DNA of 64,000 nucleotides from Albugo candida (lineage: Eukaryota; Oomycota; Peronosporomycetes; Albuginales), in NCBI GenBank assembly GCA_040437565.1, contig JBDOQK010000002.1, positions 1,028,122-1,092,121 on the forward strand, in the 5' to 3' direction. Positions 24,660-36,111 of this stretch are shown one piece after another. How positions within the stretch are numbered: the stretch's first letter is position 1; every line of letters begins with the position of its first letter. The translations under genes were made by a program, and so were the position numbers. The notes under the pieces are model-generated. The model made no database searches, was not told the DNA's origin, and worked only from the letters and a program-made list of their open reading frames with translations.

Positions 24660-25558
24660 ATGGCCAGTCAAACTATGGAAACGAAAACCTTGTCGATTGA
24701 GGGTAGAAGCCGTCTGGTTGGAATTAAGTCGACTGGTCAGAAAACTCCCTTGATTGCAGCTCATTTCGGAATCAGTCAAAGACAAGTACAGCGCGTTGTG
24801 AAGCACTACCGCAATGAATCCAGTGTTATTCCCAACAAATGTCCAGGACGACCAAAATAACTTGATGACAGGGATGTTAGGCACTTCGTCCGCAAAGTGG
24901 AGAAAGATAGGCGGGCAACACTTCAAGATATCATAAACAAAATGACTGTCCAAGTCAGCCCGTCAACAACAAGAAGGCGACTTCATAGAACTGGATTATT
25001 TTCTCGCGTAGCGCCCAAGAAGCCATTAATCCGCGAGAATTTCCGCAAGCCGCTTGTCTGAAGAACAGCCTATGAGAGGTACAATCTAGACTGTCTAGCA
25101 CCCTCTTTCAAATCAGGACGAAAATTTGTGAAGGTCTGGGGTGCCTTTCAAGGAGAAAAAAAGAGTTGATTGATTCGCATGGGTCCAAATCGGCCGACAG
25201 CAGTTGACTTTCTTGAACAAGTCTATGATATTGAAGTGGGAAGATTTTAGGCTGAGCTCAATGGTCCATTGCTAATGCCCCTAAGAAATGGAAGGATGAA
25301 AGTGGCATTGCAAAGCTGAATTGGCCACCGAATTCCGCAGGCCTGAACCCAATCCAACATGTGTGGGCGAGAGTCAAAGATCAGGTCCAGAAGTTTCCCA
25401 TGGCAAAAAAACGAAAAAGAATTGTCGCATCAAATTCAAGATTTTTGGTCCAAAGTGATGAAGAATAGTTGCAAAGATTAGTCTACACCCTCCATTGCCG
25501 AATTTAGGCAGTTTTTGCTTCAAATGGTGGATCAAGTCGATGGTAGCATAACCCATAT
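24660..25558 (+). pseudogene. Tc1/mariner-like transposase, broken
   Basis: Begins MASQTMETKTLSIEGRSRLV with a helix-turn-helix region (AAHFGISQRQVQRVVKHYRN) and a GRPK hinge, ending at the first stop near 24860. The same frame resumes as DVRHFVRKVEKDRRATLQDI and STTRRRLHRTGLFSRVAPKK. After another stop come FVKVWGAFQGEKKS, RMGPNRPTAVDFLEQVYD, and a shifted NPIQHVWARVKDQVQ-like segment (the NPIE motif region). Sequence that should carry the first catalytic Asp, between PLV and RTAYERYN, appears deleted. Known family: DDE/D cut-and-paste transposase at TA sites. No terminal repeats found. The 3' half is shown twice because of the gap at 25694. Confidence 0.75.
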
Positions 25559-26442
25559 CTAATATTAATAAAATGTCTACAATCTAATCTATATCAATTA
25601 TATTTCTGGTAAACACTTCTTCATATGCATTAGAACGAGTACTGAATGTTTGAGAGGCATTGAGCTAGAGATGGATGTGTAACTGTGGTTGAANNNNNNN
25701 NNNNNNNNNNNNNNNNNNNNNNNNNNNNNNNNNNNNNNNNNNNNNNNNNNNNNNNNNNNNNNNNNNNNNNNNNNNNNNNNNNNNNNNNNNNNNGCAAGCC
25801 GCTTGTCTGAAGAACAGCCTATGAGAGGTACAATCTAGACTGTCTAGCACCCTCTTTCAAATCAGGACGAAAATTTGTGAAGGTCTGGGGTGCCTTTCAA
25901 GGAGAAAAAAAGAGTTGATTGATTCGCATGGGTCCAAATCGGCCGACAGCAGTTGACTTTCTTGAACAAGTCTATGATATTGAAGTGGGAAGATTTTAGG
26001 CTGAGCTCAATGGTCCATTGCTAATGCCCCTAAGAAATGGAAGGATGAAAGTGGCATTGCAAAGCTGAATTGGCCACCGAATTCCGCAGGCCTGAACCCA
26101 ATCCAACATGTGTGGGCGAGAGTCAAAGATCAGGTCCAGAAGTTTCCCATGGCAAAAAAACGAAAAAGAATTGTCGCATCAAATTCAAGATTTTTGGTCC
26201 AAAGTGATGAAGAATAGTTGCAAAGATTAGTCTACACCCTCCATTGCCGAATTTAGGCAGTTTTTGCTTCAAATGGTGGATCAAGTCGATGGTAGCATAA
26301 CCCATATCTAATATTAATAAAATGTCTACAATCTAATCTATATCAATTATATTTCTGGTAAACACTTCTTCATATGCATTAGAACGAGTACTGAATGTTT
26401 GAGAGGCATTGAGCTAGAGATGGATGTGTAACTGTGGTTGAA
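25045..26442. other. 100-N gap (25694-25793) with duplicated 649-bp flanks
   Basis: 25794-26442 repeats 25045-25693 with no difference seen, including the whole 3' half of the Tc1/mariner pseudogene. Count that half once. Confidence 0.85.
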
Positions 26443-26600
26443 AAGCGCTGGGTTGGTTCTAAATAATATAGATAATAAAATGACAATCTTCTTGGTATTG
26501 TACAGTATATGTGATGTTAGAATCTTCAGCATGGCCTTTAGTGTCCAATGTGGTCTAAATCATCAGCACAAAGATTCTCTAGTTTATGCTCATCTAGGCG
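26443..26600 (-). mobile_element. Ty1/copia 3' fragment
   Basis: The block GATGTTAGAATCTTCAGC and its surroundings match 19325-19410, the RNase H/3' end of copia 2. A truncated fossil with no second end seen. Confidence 0.55.
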
Positions 26601-28072
26601 CGACCCTAGTATGCTTCGGTTAGCGAGATCGCCTACAGGAGAGGGAAAGGCCAGAGTTACTGAATACTGCCGAGCCGATTAGATTCGGTTTTATCCATTC
26701 TAATAAAGAGGATCGTTCACAAGAAGGTGATGTCAGTAAGCTATCTCAGGAGGAGTTGTGAGTGACTGTGAAATTTTTGAAGGAGCAATTATAGAATCAA
26801 TTCAGAATACCCGTGTGGCTTGTATCAAACATCGAACAAAAATGAGAATTTGCAAGTATTAACTGATGCGATCGGATTCGAACTTACGGAAGAAGATCAA
26901 GTGAGATATTTCGTGGAAGCTAAAATATCTGATAATTTAAGAGGTGTGAAACTCAAGAAAGTCATGGGGACGTTCAGATGAGGCGAGAGTATGATGGGAA
27001 CTTACAAATGGATGGTCTCACCCGCAACTTTATGAACGTCCTGAATGAGCAGTACATGGAAAATGCTGACGAGAATGAGCCAAAACGTTGCATACATTAT
27101 CTAGTGAATGCGCTAAGACAACCGATGATGCAAGATTTGCTGAGATCAGAATTATATCGACATGCCAATTGAAGATACAGAGCGGGTATATCTTGATCTG
27201 TGGCTTGGTTGAGGACCCAAGTTATGCGATTCGCTATATTGCGTCGTTCCTTATGTCAATGACATCACATCAGAAGCAGGAAGTAAACGTAAGGATGTGT
27301 CTCACATACCTCATCCTAATGGGGCAAAAAAGGCAACGACGGGAGGACGACACACATATATGAACCCTGGACATATAAACGTAGTTAGAAAAGACCGAAA
27401 ACCTCCATGGAAGAGAAAGCAAAAGAAATCTACACGACAACGAAAATGTCTTCATTGTCGGTAGGTTGACCATACGTTTTAATGCTGTCCCTACTGTAAT
27501 TCCGCTAAAGCACAGAAAATATGGCGGAACTACAAACTTTAGTGAAATGCCAAAACAGTCGGTGGAGTAGAAGAAGTCGGCAGAACTCCGATTTCGAGGC
27601 AGGAATTGGAATGAAGAAGATCTCCTTTTTAGCAGACAGACTTCACGGAGTTCTTATTACTCTTTTCAGCAAATTTGTTGATGGAGTGAAGTGCGCATGG
27701 AAACGCCTGAACAAACCGATTAAGTTGATGATTGTCTCTTAAGATATAGATGATATCCGCGAAGAAGCTAATATTCAACTCGAATTCACAACTCCAGAAG
27801 GGCACCTGCGACCAGAAAATGTCGAATGTATGGTACTACCATGCAAACTGATAAGATGGATGGGGAATGAATTATATGAGTCCAATAGGATTCTGTCCTC
27901 GTCGTCTGTTGGTGGAATCTCGTCGAAAATGTTCTAATTTGCAGTCAGAAGACGACATCATGAGCTCGTTGGAGGCACTTATGAGTGCAGGCACTGACAA
28001 AACTGAATAGGATGTATCATTTGAGGTAAAGAGTGAAAAGCAGCAGTGCTACACTTGCTTTTTCGTATTATG

Positions 28073-28302
28073 GTGACACACCTAGACAGCGATTCTATGT
28101 GATTGTTACACTACGCACCCATCATAGCGATCCAAATNNNNNNNNNNNNNNNNNNNNNNNNNNNNNNNNNNNNNNNNNNNNNNNNNNNNNNNNNNNNNNN
28201 NNNNNNNNNNNNNNNNNNNNNNNNNNNNNNNNNNNNNGTGACACACCTAGACAGCGATTCTATGTGATTGTTACACTACGCACCCATCATAGCGATCCAA
28301 AT
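28073..28302. other. 100-N gap (28138-28237) with duplicated 65-bp flanks
   Basis: 28238-28302 repeats 28073-28137. Assembly artefact inside gypsy 2. Confidence 0.85.
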
Positions 28303-29959
28303 CATGACGAATAACAGGTATTGAATCAATTTAAGCTCAATACAGAAGAGACGCGAGCGGCCAGATATCATGCGGATGCGTAAAAACGTTGGACATTCTA
28401 CTACAAATATGCACGCTCTGCTTTAGAGTTTTACTGGAAAGAAATCCGCATGTGAATTTGGCTCCTTTATCAGAGAGAGCTGATGAGGGAGTGGATCCAG
28501 TGCGATGTAAGGCACGGCAATATACTTTAGAGCATGGTGAGTTTCTGGAAAAACACACGAAAGGGCTTGATTTACAAACGAGTGAAGGCGATGGTGTTCT
28601 CTACCCCCAATTGTAAGAAGAATTGGTATGAATCAGTTCCTCATGGCGGTTGACGCACAGTAGGTCAAAGAACGAACGGAACGTTGATAACGATTGATTT
28701 GGGCTGACGGCCCCTAGTCGGGATTATATTTCATTTCTTACCGATTTGGGGTTGCCGCTCCCACGAGAGTATGAATATGTCGTAGTGAGAGATTTGCTTT
28801 TCTGCAAAGAGATATTCGGAAACGAATTATCTAAAGATTAGACTGAATGATCGTTTAGGCTATGAGGACATGGACAAGGCTTGTTGATCAGAATTCTTGT
28901 CCTTTATAAAGACAAGCATTCGAATTGAAACCGAAAGAATATGAATTTTGCATAAAAGAAGCTCTGTTGTGCGAGCGAATTGTTTCGGAGGAAGAGGTTA
29001 AGAACGAACCTGCCAGAGTCTGCATACCAGCTTACATTCCAGTCCGTCAGCTAGAGAAGAGCTTTGGCAATTGGTTTGTATGGTCAACTAAATGCGCAAT
29101 AGCGTTCCACGGTACAATCACATGAATCGGCCACCCATAAAAGTGCTGGGAAAGGATCATAAAGCCGTAGTTGAACGTATAATACGGAGAGCGCTACGCA
29201 TCTTTTTAACCGAGGTGGGAAGTCGAAGACGCCGCGCTTGCGGGTGTTGAAAAGTCTCTGGCTCAGATGTTTTCGGTTGAACAATACGGATTCTACTACT
29301 GTAGTAAACGGCTGTACAGATGCATTTTCATTGGATTAAACAGCAGTTATCCAAAGATCCCTTTCCAATAAATGTATCGTAATTTACAATTTTAAGAGCA
29401 TCCTACTCAAATGTTCCTTAGTGGCTTATTCACCGGGCCACAACTACACTGATCCATCGCATAGCGTATCCACTCGACGATTGGTCTCATCACTTGGATT
29501 ATACCAACCACAAGTGGCAGATCATTTTATGTGGGAGTAAAAAGCACGGAAAGGAAACATTATTTTCTATCTAATCCACGCTCACAACTTTCACGAATCG
29601 TCTGGAAACCTCCCGAACCAACCAAGAGTCATTCGATTTCGACACATTGGTCATCACAGGAGAGATCGGAAGCACTGGATTCCGAACGAATTCGAACTTT
29701 TATGGCTACATCACGGCATCTTCGAAACGTGTATTACCAATTTTCGAGGATTTACAGTTTCGTCTAGCCTTTCGGATGTTGCCAGTTCGATCTCGTTTCT
29801 GCTTCTTAAAGGATATTCAGCCCGACATTATATTGTGCACGCAGACTTCGTGTGGGGCAGTGGAATCCGATCAACATCTCTTTTTAGAGCGCGATCACAC
29901 GGCACAGTTATGGAGGGAGTTACTCCCTAGTTGGGATCAGTTTTTCTCCTCTCGACCAC

Positions 29960-30059
29960 NNNNNNNNNNNNNNNNNNNNNNNNNNNNNNNNNNNNNNNNN
30001 NNNNNNNNNNNNNNNNNNNNNNNNNNNNNNNNNNNNNNNNNNNNNNNNNNNNNNNNNNN
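29960..30059. other. 100-N gap inside LINE copy 1
   Basis: The flanks do not repeat each other. Left is the zinc-binding region of ORF2, right is the ORF2 C-terminus. Real LINE sequence of unknown length is missing here. Confidence 0.8.
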
Positions 30060-30207
30060 CGCAACGCAAGGATCATTTGGTGGATTTTTCAGAAGTCGAA
30101 GATCATTGCTGCGGGTACGGCACAGACAAGTCAAAATGCAAGTGCAACTCAGATCCTAGTCCTAGTTGGCTGGTTATACTCACCGTAGTGTGGCGCACAC
30201 CAATTAG

Positions 30208-30426
30208 ACCGAAGAAGAGCATGAAACCATCAACAAAAAATTTCAACTTATTGCGGAAGCGTATGGAATTCTCCCCGATGAAGAGAAACGTGAGCGGTAC
30301 GATCGTGGAGAAGACGTCACCGGCAACCAACAAGAACAGCACCATCCGTTCGGTAGAGGCAATCCTTTCCGAGGCTCACACGTTTTTCAACAAGGCGGAC
30401 AAACCTTTCATTTCACATTCAATTGA
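30208..30426 (+). pseudogene. Captured C-terminal coding end of a TPR-DnaJ co-chaperone (DNAJC3/DNAJC7-like)
   Basis: One uninterrupted frame of 72 codons ends in TGA at 30424-30426. It holds TEEEHETINKKFQLIAEAYG, then LPDEEKRERYDRGEDVTGN, a His/Gly/Phe-rich linker (HHPFGRGNPFRG) and a final QQGGQTFHFTFN. This is helix III/IV of a J domain (KF..IAEAY..L.DEEKR..YD.GED) plus the Phe-rich tail that closes DNAJC3/p58IPK-type proteins (human ends FRFKFHFN). The HPD motif and TPR repeats are absent. A TAG lies directly upstream at 30205, and both flanks are LINE sequence, so this is a gene fragment carried by the LINE. Which host gene donated it cannot be told from this window. Confidence 0.75.
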
Positions 30427-31221
30427 TACAACTTTACAGCTTTACAGCATTCACAAAAAGCTGGACACAGTCTCGTATTAAGGATGCTGATGCTACTACG
30501 GTACGGGATTATCAACGAGACGACATCGTATCATCTCTCACAGGTATTTCACGAAACGATTTTTATATGTATAAATGTTATTTAAGTTAGCCTAGGCAAC
30601 TAGAGAAGTCACTTAGTCTAATTCAAGTAATATAGACACCTTCAACTGATCCATCGCAGAGAACAAAGCCTATCCCATTGTCGCAATATTCAGGGAAGCA
30701 ATTTTCTTCTGCATCGACCCCGTCATTTTGATTCATATACCGACCATCCAAGTCTCTGTTAGATTTCAACGGGTGGCGGCAATTGTAGTGGGTGGTCACC
30801 GTGGGTCCTAAACAATATAAACCCCTATTGTGTATGCGATGAAAGATATGCGAAAGGATGTATATTTCTTTCTTCAACCTTGTTTGCCTTGCGCCACGTA
30901 TGGTTCTATGCCCCAGTGGTCAAGGAAGATCCCAGCAAATAATATTCCGTGAAATCTTCGCGCACAGCACATTCCGCTGCTTTTAATGATGGTCTGTTAC
31001 GCTGTTTACCCTATTTGGTGTGTTCAAACAATGTGTTTGCGATAAAGGTACCCATTTACTAACTTCCGAGATCTACGATATAAAAGGGCTCTTGGGACGG
31101 ATCTCTATTATACCAGTGTACGATGTGCTTGGTCGAACAACTGATTCGTGAGCTTTTACGGTGCGCTGGAGTGCACCTCAGTGAGTGGCGACTTTAACCG
31201 TCTGATTGGTGTCAGGTCCTT

Positions 31222-33575
31222 CTGATATTCCTACCCATTTCAATTCACAGTCGCTTAACTACGATGCGCAATGTTGCAACGATCACAGAATGACCAGTAT
31301 GACTGCACTGCAGCTCAAAGATCGCATTGTGCTACAGTGAGAGTCACTCATCATCTCTTCACTGCAAGATGTTCGTCGACGTCAAAGCGCTCACATTGAA
31401 TGGATTGCTGTGTTTTTCGAAAGTTGACACTATGTCTTGTATACTGATGCCTGGAATCACGAACATGCAAGCTCAGGACTAAATGAAATGGTCGAGCTGA
31501 ATTAACGTCCACTGTATCAAACTGGATCTATGAATTTGGAATCTTTCTAGACTGGAAGCGCTCGAGGTCCATGCTTACAGACTCAAGTGTTTTACTGACC
31601 GTGAATTCAATTTCTGTGAGGATATTTTTTATGGTTTCTCACAATTCCGGGGATCATACTACGGAAAAATTGCTTGGAAAGCGGTCGCGCGGCACGTGGG
31701 AGCGCTCTGAGTTGTGGCGTGGACTGAGCGGCGGATGAGAAAACTCTGCTGCCCTGGTGAAACGATATTGCCTACTATACTAGGTGGGGACCAGCTCGTG
31801 GCCAACATTGCAAAACGTCAGGTCATCAATATTCCTTAGGGAAATGCAGCAAGTCAGCTAGTTGTTCGAGGCACATTGGCCCAAGCTCGTGCGCCGCTCA
31901 AGATCCTGCCTTCACCAACGAAACAGAGTAGGAACAGTAACCTTGGTAGAGGGCAGTAGTGTACAGTGGCCTGCGTTTTATTTTACTAGATTTTCTAACA
32001 TCTGGATCGAATAGATTTAGAGATCTGAAAGGTTTTTTAGATTGAAGAGATTAAGATTAACAGAACTAATTCTCGACTGCGGAAGTCACTATCCAATCAT
32101 ACAGTTGGCATGCGAAACAGGTTCGAGCTCATTGATCCTCTATAAACATATTGTATTGGTAGCATATAGTGCATCTCACTAAGAACCAGCAACTTTAGCG
32201 GCCCTGGAAAAATTGCTAAGGCTTGGCCAAATTTACAAATTACACAGAAAACAAGACTTTGGCAACAAAGGGCATGCTCTAAGCTTCCCTTCGCAAGTCT
32301 CGGATTTTTATTATCTCAACTTTTCATGGAGCAGTAGCGGTGCAAAGTNNNNNNNNNNNNNNNNNNNNNNNNNNNNNNNNNNNNNNNNNNNNNNNNNNNN
32401 NNNNNNNNNNNNNNNNNNNNNNNNNNNNNNNNNNNNNNNNNNNNNNNNCTGATATTCCTACCCATTTCAATTCACAGTCGCTTAACTACGATGCGCAATG
32501 TTGCAACGATCACAGAATGACCAGTATGACTGCACTGCAGCTCAAAGATCGCATTGTGCTACAGTGAGAGTCACTCATCATCTCTTCACTGCAAGATGTT
32601 CGTCGACGTCAAAGCGCTCACATTGAATGGATTGCTGTGTTTTTCGAAAGTTGACACTATGTCTTGTATACTGATGCCTGGAATCACGAACATGCAAGCT
32701 CAGGACTAAATGAAATGGTCGAGCTGAATTAACGTCCACTGTATCAAACTGGATCTATGAATTTGGAATCTTTCTAGACTGGAAGCGCTCGAGGTCCATG
32801 CTTACAGACTCAAGTGTTTTACTGACCGTGAATTCAATTTCTGTGAGGATATTTTTTATGGTTTCTCACAATTCCGGGGATCATACTACGGAAAAATTGC
32901 TTGGAAAGCGGTCGCGCGGCACGTGGGAGCGCTCTGAGTTGTGGCGTGGACTGAGCGGCGGATGAGAAAACTCTGCTGCCCTGGTGAAACGATATTGCCT
33001 ACTATACTAGGTGGGGACCAGCTCGTGGCCAACATTGCAAAACGTCAGGTCATCAATATTCCTTAGGGAAATGCAGCAAGTCAGCTAGTTGTTCGAGGCA
33101 CATTGGCCCAAGCTCGTGCGCCGCTCAAGATCCTGCCTTCACCAACGAAACAGAGTAGGAACAGTAACCTTGGTAGAGGGCAGTAGTGTACAGTGGCCTG
33201 CGTTTTATTTTACTAGATTTTCTAACATCTGGATCGAATAGATTTAGAGATCTGAAAGGTTTTTTAGATTGAAGAGATTAAGATTAACAGAACTAATTCT
33301 CGACTGCGGAAGTCACTATCCAATCATACAGTTGGCATGCGAAACAGGTTCGAGCTCATTGATCCTCTATAAACATATTGTATTGGTAGCATATAGTGCA
33401 TCTCACTAAGAACCAGCAACTTTAGCGGCCCTGGAAAAATTGCTAAGGCTTGGCCAAATTTACAAATTACACAGAAAACAAGACTTTGGCAACAAAGGGC
33501 ATGCTCTAAGCTTCCCTTCGCAAGTCTCGGATTTTTATTATCTCAACTTTTCATGGAGCAGTAGCGGTGCAAAGT
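31222..33575. other. 100-N gap (32349-32448) with duplicated 1127-bp flanks
   Basis: 32449-33575 repeats 31222-32348 with no difference seen. It contains the gypsy 2 end and about 240 bp of unassigned DNA (short frame at 33440-33625). Not a biological segmental duplication. Confidence 0.85.
31860..32110 (+). repeat. Probable 3' LTR of gypsy 2
   Basis: Follows the chromodomain-like segment and contains TTGTTCGAGGCACATTGGCC and CAGTGGCCTGCG, shared with the relic at 18900-19200. Exact ends not determined. Shown a second time at about 33087-33337 because of the assembly gap. Confidence 0.45.
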
Positions 33576-33689
33576 CGTCTGAATTTTGGCATCTTCCTAG
33601 TGTTGCAGAAAATTTGGCCGCCTAAACTATTATGTCAAATGTTAGTTTTCGAAGGATAATATTTCGTTTCGAAGGATAATATTAGTTTT

Positions 33690-35919
33690 GCAGGAAACTG
33701 TCAATAAAGGTGCTACTTATCTTGTCATAATACCCACATCCATCGAAACAGAACTGGGTACACGTCGGTGGGATTTGTACATTTTCACCGCATACTCTGC
33801 TTCTTTTCTGGTGAGACCTTTTCGGTAAACATCCATGTATCGCAAAGCTTTTCGTGAGGTTCGACGTATCTCGTCCAGTAGAACACATGCCAAGGTAGCT
33901 GAAACTGTTCCCAGTAAATGTTTTCAAGTGTAATCGCAGTGTTTTCTGGAGTATAGATTAGCGGCTGCCCAAAAGTTTTCGATGTAGCTGAGCTCGCAGT
34001 GAAAATTTGGGTAAAATATTACTTGATGATCAGCGGCAACAATTCGCTCCTCTGTCATTCCTACTTGCGCTTTGAAGTCTGATTGGTTGGCCATAATTTG
34101 TCTGCTGCAGCAGGTTGCGCCATCCACAGGACATATTTTTTATCGCGCGTTCAGGCCACCCCATGTTCCTCCAGCACAACTTTCAGTCCCTTTACCTGAC
34201 CACGGAGCGTTTCATCAGGATGGTATAAGCAGAAACCAAATCCTGAGAGTAACCGTGTCCCACGTTGTTGCACGAATCTTTGGCTGATTGCTAACACTTG
34301 ACAACTTCATTGCGCCGGCGCGAAGGGCATCGAGGGCTATTGGATTGTGTCCAGTTGCATTGTCAAAGGAAAAAAGAGCTTGATAGACGGGAAATTGAGC
34401 TTCGAAGATCGGGATAGCCAAGTCACAGACTTGTTTGCACAGTTTCTCTGACGTCTACCATCCGTCATTCTGCGTGCCAGATTGCATGATGATGCAGGCC
34501 GCTGCTTGTAGGTCAGGATGCTGAGCAGCCTTTCCTACATCAAGTGCTAAACATCCTNNNNNNNNNNNNNNNNNNNNNNNNNNNNNNNNNNNNNNNNNNN
34601 NNNNNNNNNNNNNNNNNNNNNNNNNNNNNNNNNNNNNNNNNNNNNNNNNNNNNNNNNATGCAGGCCGCTGCTTGTAGGTCAGGATGCTGAGCAGCCTTTC
34701 CTACATCAAGTGCTAAACATCCTATGATGTTGCAAAGGAAGTCGCTGACGTGATTGAGCCTGCCCTGTCCCTTTTTTCGTAATGGTTGTTCACCGTCTGG
34801 TAACCAAAGACGCTTGAGTCCATCATGAGCGGCAAAAGTACTCTCATCATGAGTTACCAAGATGAGTGGACGAATGCCGTCAGGGGCGAGGTGATTGCAG
34901 TGAACTCATTGTTACCATCGAATTCCTCCTTCCCAACAAAAGTCGGCATCCGCGCCTCAAGGTCGGCCATTCGCTCCAGGAAGTGTTGCCGGTACGCAAG
35001 GACATCCTCCCGCTCATGGCCGTCAATGTATATTCCTTTAGTCACTGTACGGTATTTGATGTCCAGTGAATGGAGCCAGCGTGTCGCAGTCCTTTCAGAG
35101 ATTGTGGAAGATGGGGCGTATCTAAGTCCCGGTAGGATGTTCATGTTGACATGTTCTGTCAGAGCTGATACTTCCACCTTGAACTTGTTCGCTCAAAGAT
35201 ACTCCTGAAACGGTAGAATGCAGTCTCATCCTGTAGGTAGCTTCACCGTTTTCCCGTCTGCGACAAAGGCAATTCTTCATCTTCTAGACAGAGTGTTGCC
35301 CAAGCACGCAGAGAGCGCGCAAAATAAACATACCTACCAGCACCTTCCGCTATCAGGGTGGTAGCTTCTATTCGCGCATATCCAGACTTCACCAGCTGAA
35401 GATAAGAAAGAACTGCAAGTCACCGGTTTTGCTCGGATTTACCAGTCTTTGCTCGGGTGGCAAGTGTGTTAATGGTGGATGTCAGCTTCTCCCTGTTCAG
35501 ACTGCACCATCCTCGTCCTCATCCTCTTTGTCACCCTCATCCGTGACCTCTGCTTCTTGCAAAACTGGTCCTGTAACAGCAAAGTATTTGGTAAAAAGAT
35601 TACAGCCAAAAGCAGCCTTCTTCAGTTCGGCTCTTTTCCGTCTTTGAGTTCGGAATGCACCACTTGTATATTGGATTGGCCTGTTATGGTTTGATCCTGG
35701 TAATGGTAGAACTATAACAGCTGCTTGATAGGCTCTTCCGATATTTGCTTCAACAGAGGCGAAGTCGAGATTTTCGTCATCATTGCCCTCTGAAACATCC
35801 AGGTCTTCTCCAGAACTGCTATCAGTAGACATATGAATGCCTGAGCTGTTATCGGTTTTGGCACGCTTAAGGTCTCTCATTTCCCGCATCTGCCTTTTTA
35901 ACTTTGTTGGGCGAGGCAT
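33690..35919 (-). pseudogene. DDE transposase (Tc1/IS630-like triad), broken DNA transposon
   Basis: Read from 35919 downward. A basic/acidic N-terminus (MPRPTKLKRQMREMRDLKRA, then a Ser/Asp/Glu-rich stretch) is followed by a segment with RTATRWLHSLDIKYRTVTKG and DGHEREDVLAYRQHFLERM (34854-35177). Next come VTHDESTFAAHDGLKRLW and GQGRLNHVSDFL (34720-34860), FSFDNATGHNPIALDALRA (34215-34421), and VIFYPNFHCELSYIENFWAA (33924-34127). THDES, FDNATGH and ELSYIENFW look like the three acidic catalytic sites of a DDE enzyme, arranged as in Tc1/IS630-type transposases. The pieces fall in several frames. I do not recognise a named oomycete family and found no terminal inverted repeats. Confidence 0.65.
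34492..34723. other. 100-N gap (34558-34657) with duplicated 66-bp flanks
   Basis: 34658-34723 repeats 34492-34557. Artefact inside the DDE pseudogene. Confidence 0.85.
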
Positions 35920-36021
35920 AATTGTATGATATTTGTCGGAATGCAGGGTGATGGTTGAGGTTTCAAGAGGGTAAGTAGTTAGTGGCGATGGCTGAGCCTA
36001 GGTCAGGGCAAGGACGATTGT

Positions 36022-36111
36022 TTATGATGTACTTTTAGCCAATCAGCAGTGGCAACATTATATTCGTGCCTTATGATGTACTTTTAGCCAATAAGCAGCG
36101 GCAACATTATA
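36022..36111 (+). repeat. 41-bp direct repeat, two copies, 49-bp spacing
   Basis: TTATGATGTACTTTTAGCCA at 36022 and 36071 starts two 41-bp copies that differ at about two positions, each ending GGCAACATTATA. It lies about 100 bp upstream of the DDE gene start, so it could be subterminal transposon sequence or a regulatory repeat. Confidence 0.7.

Larger units (their letters stand above)
29462..30646 (+). mobile_element. LINE copy 1, 5'-truncated, carrying a DnaJ gene fragment
   Basis: TGATCCATCGCA occurs at 29450-29461 and again at 30647-30658, a 12-bp target duplication bounding the copy. The coding part (29600-30180, with a gap) is the C-terminal end of a LINE ORF2. Before the gap it has LQFRLAFRMLPVRSRFCFLK and a zinc-binding-like CTQTSCGAVESDQHLFLERD, followed by LWRELLPSWDQFF. 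After the gap comes TQGSFGGFFRSRRSLL. The 3' tail (about 30428-30646, ending CACCTTCAAC) is shared with LINE copies 2 and 3. Between ORF and tail sits a 219-bp DnaJ coding segment that copy 2 lacks. Confidence 0.78.
26640..32110 (+). mobile_element. Ty3/gypsy LTR retrotransposon 2 (fossil), split by a LINE
   Basis: Left part 26640-29461: gag-like coding, a zinc-knuckle-like segment near 27430-27500, the start of reverse transcriptase near 28490-28660, and RT/RNase H pieces to about 29300. Right part from 30647: integrase C-terminal linker near 31270-31420, a chromodomain-like segment near 31560-31760, then a probable 3' LTR. LINE 1 (29462-30646) separates them and is flanked by a target duplication that belongs to this element. 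I found no 5' LTR. Heavily broken and old. Two artefactual gaps add duplicate DNA. Confidence 0.6.

Noticed and set aside
24600-24660. One single element spanning the 771-bp MULE derivative and the Tc1/mariner transposase
   Set aside because: The 8-bp target duplication closes the MULE derivative at 24594; the Tc1/mariner frame starts after it and belongs to a different superfamily.
32449-33575. Recent segmental duplication of gypsy 2 end
   Set aside because: Same gap-bracketing pattern and no divergence, whereas true repeats in this window are 80-90 per cent alike.
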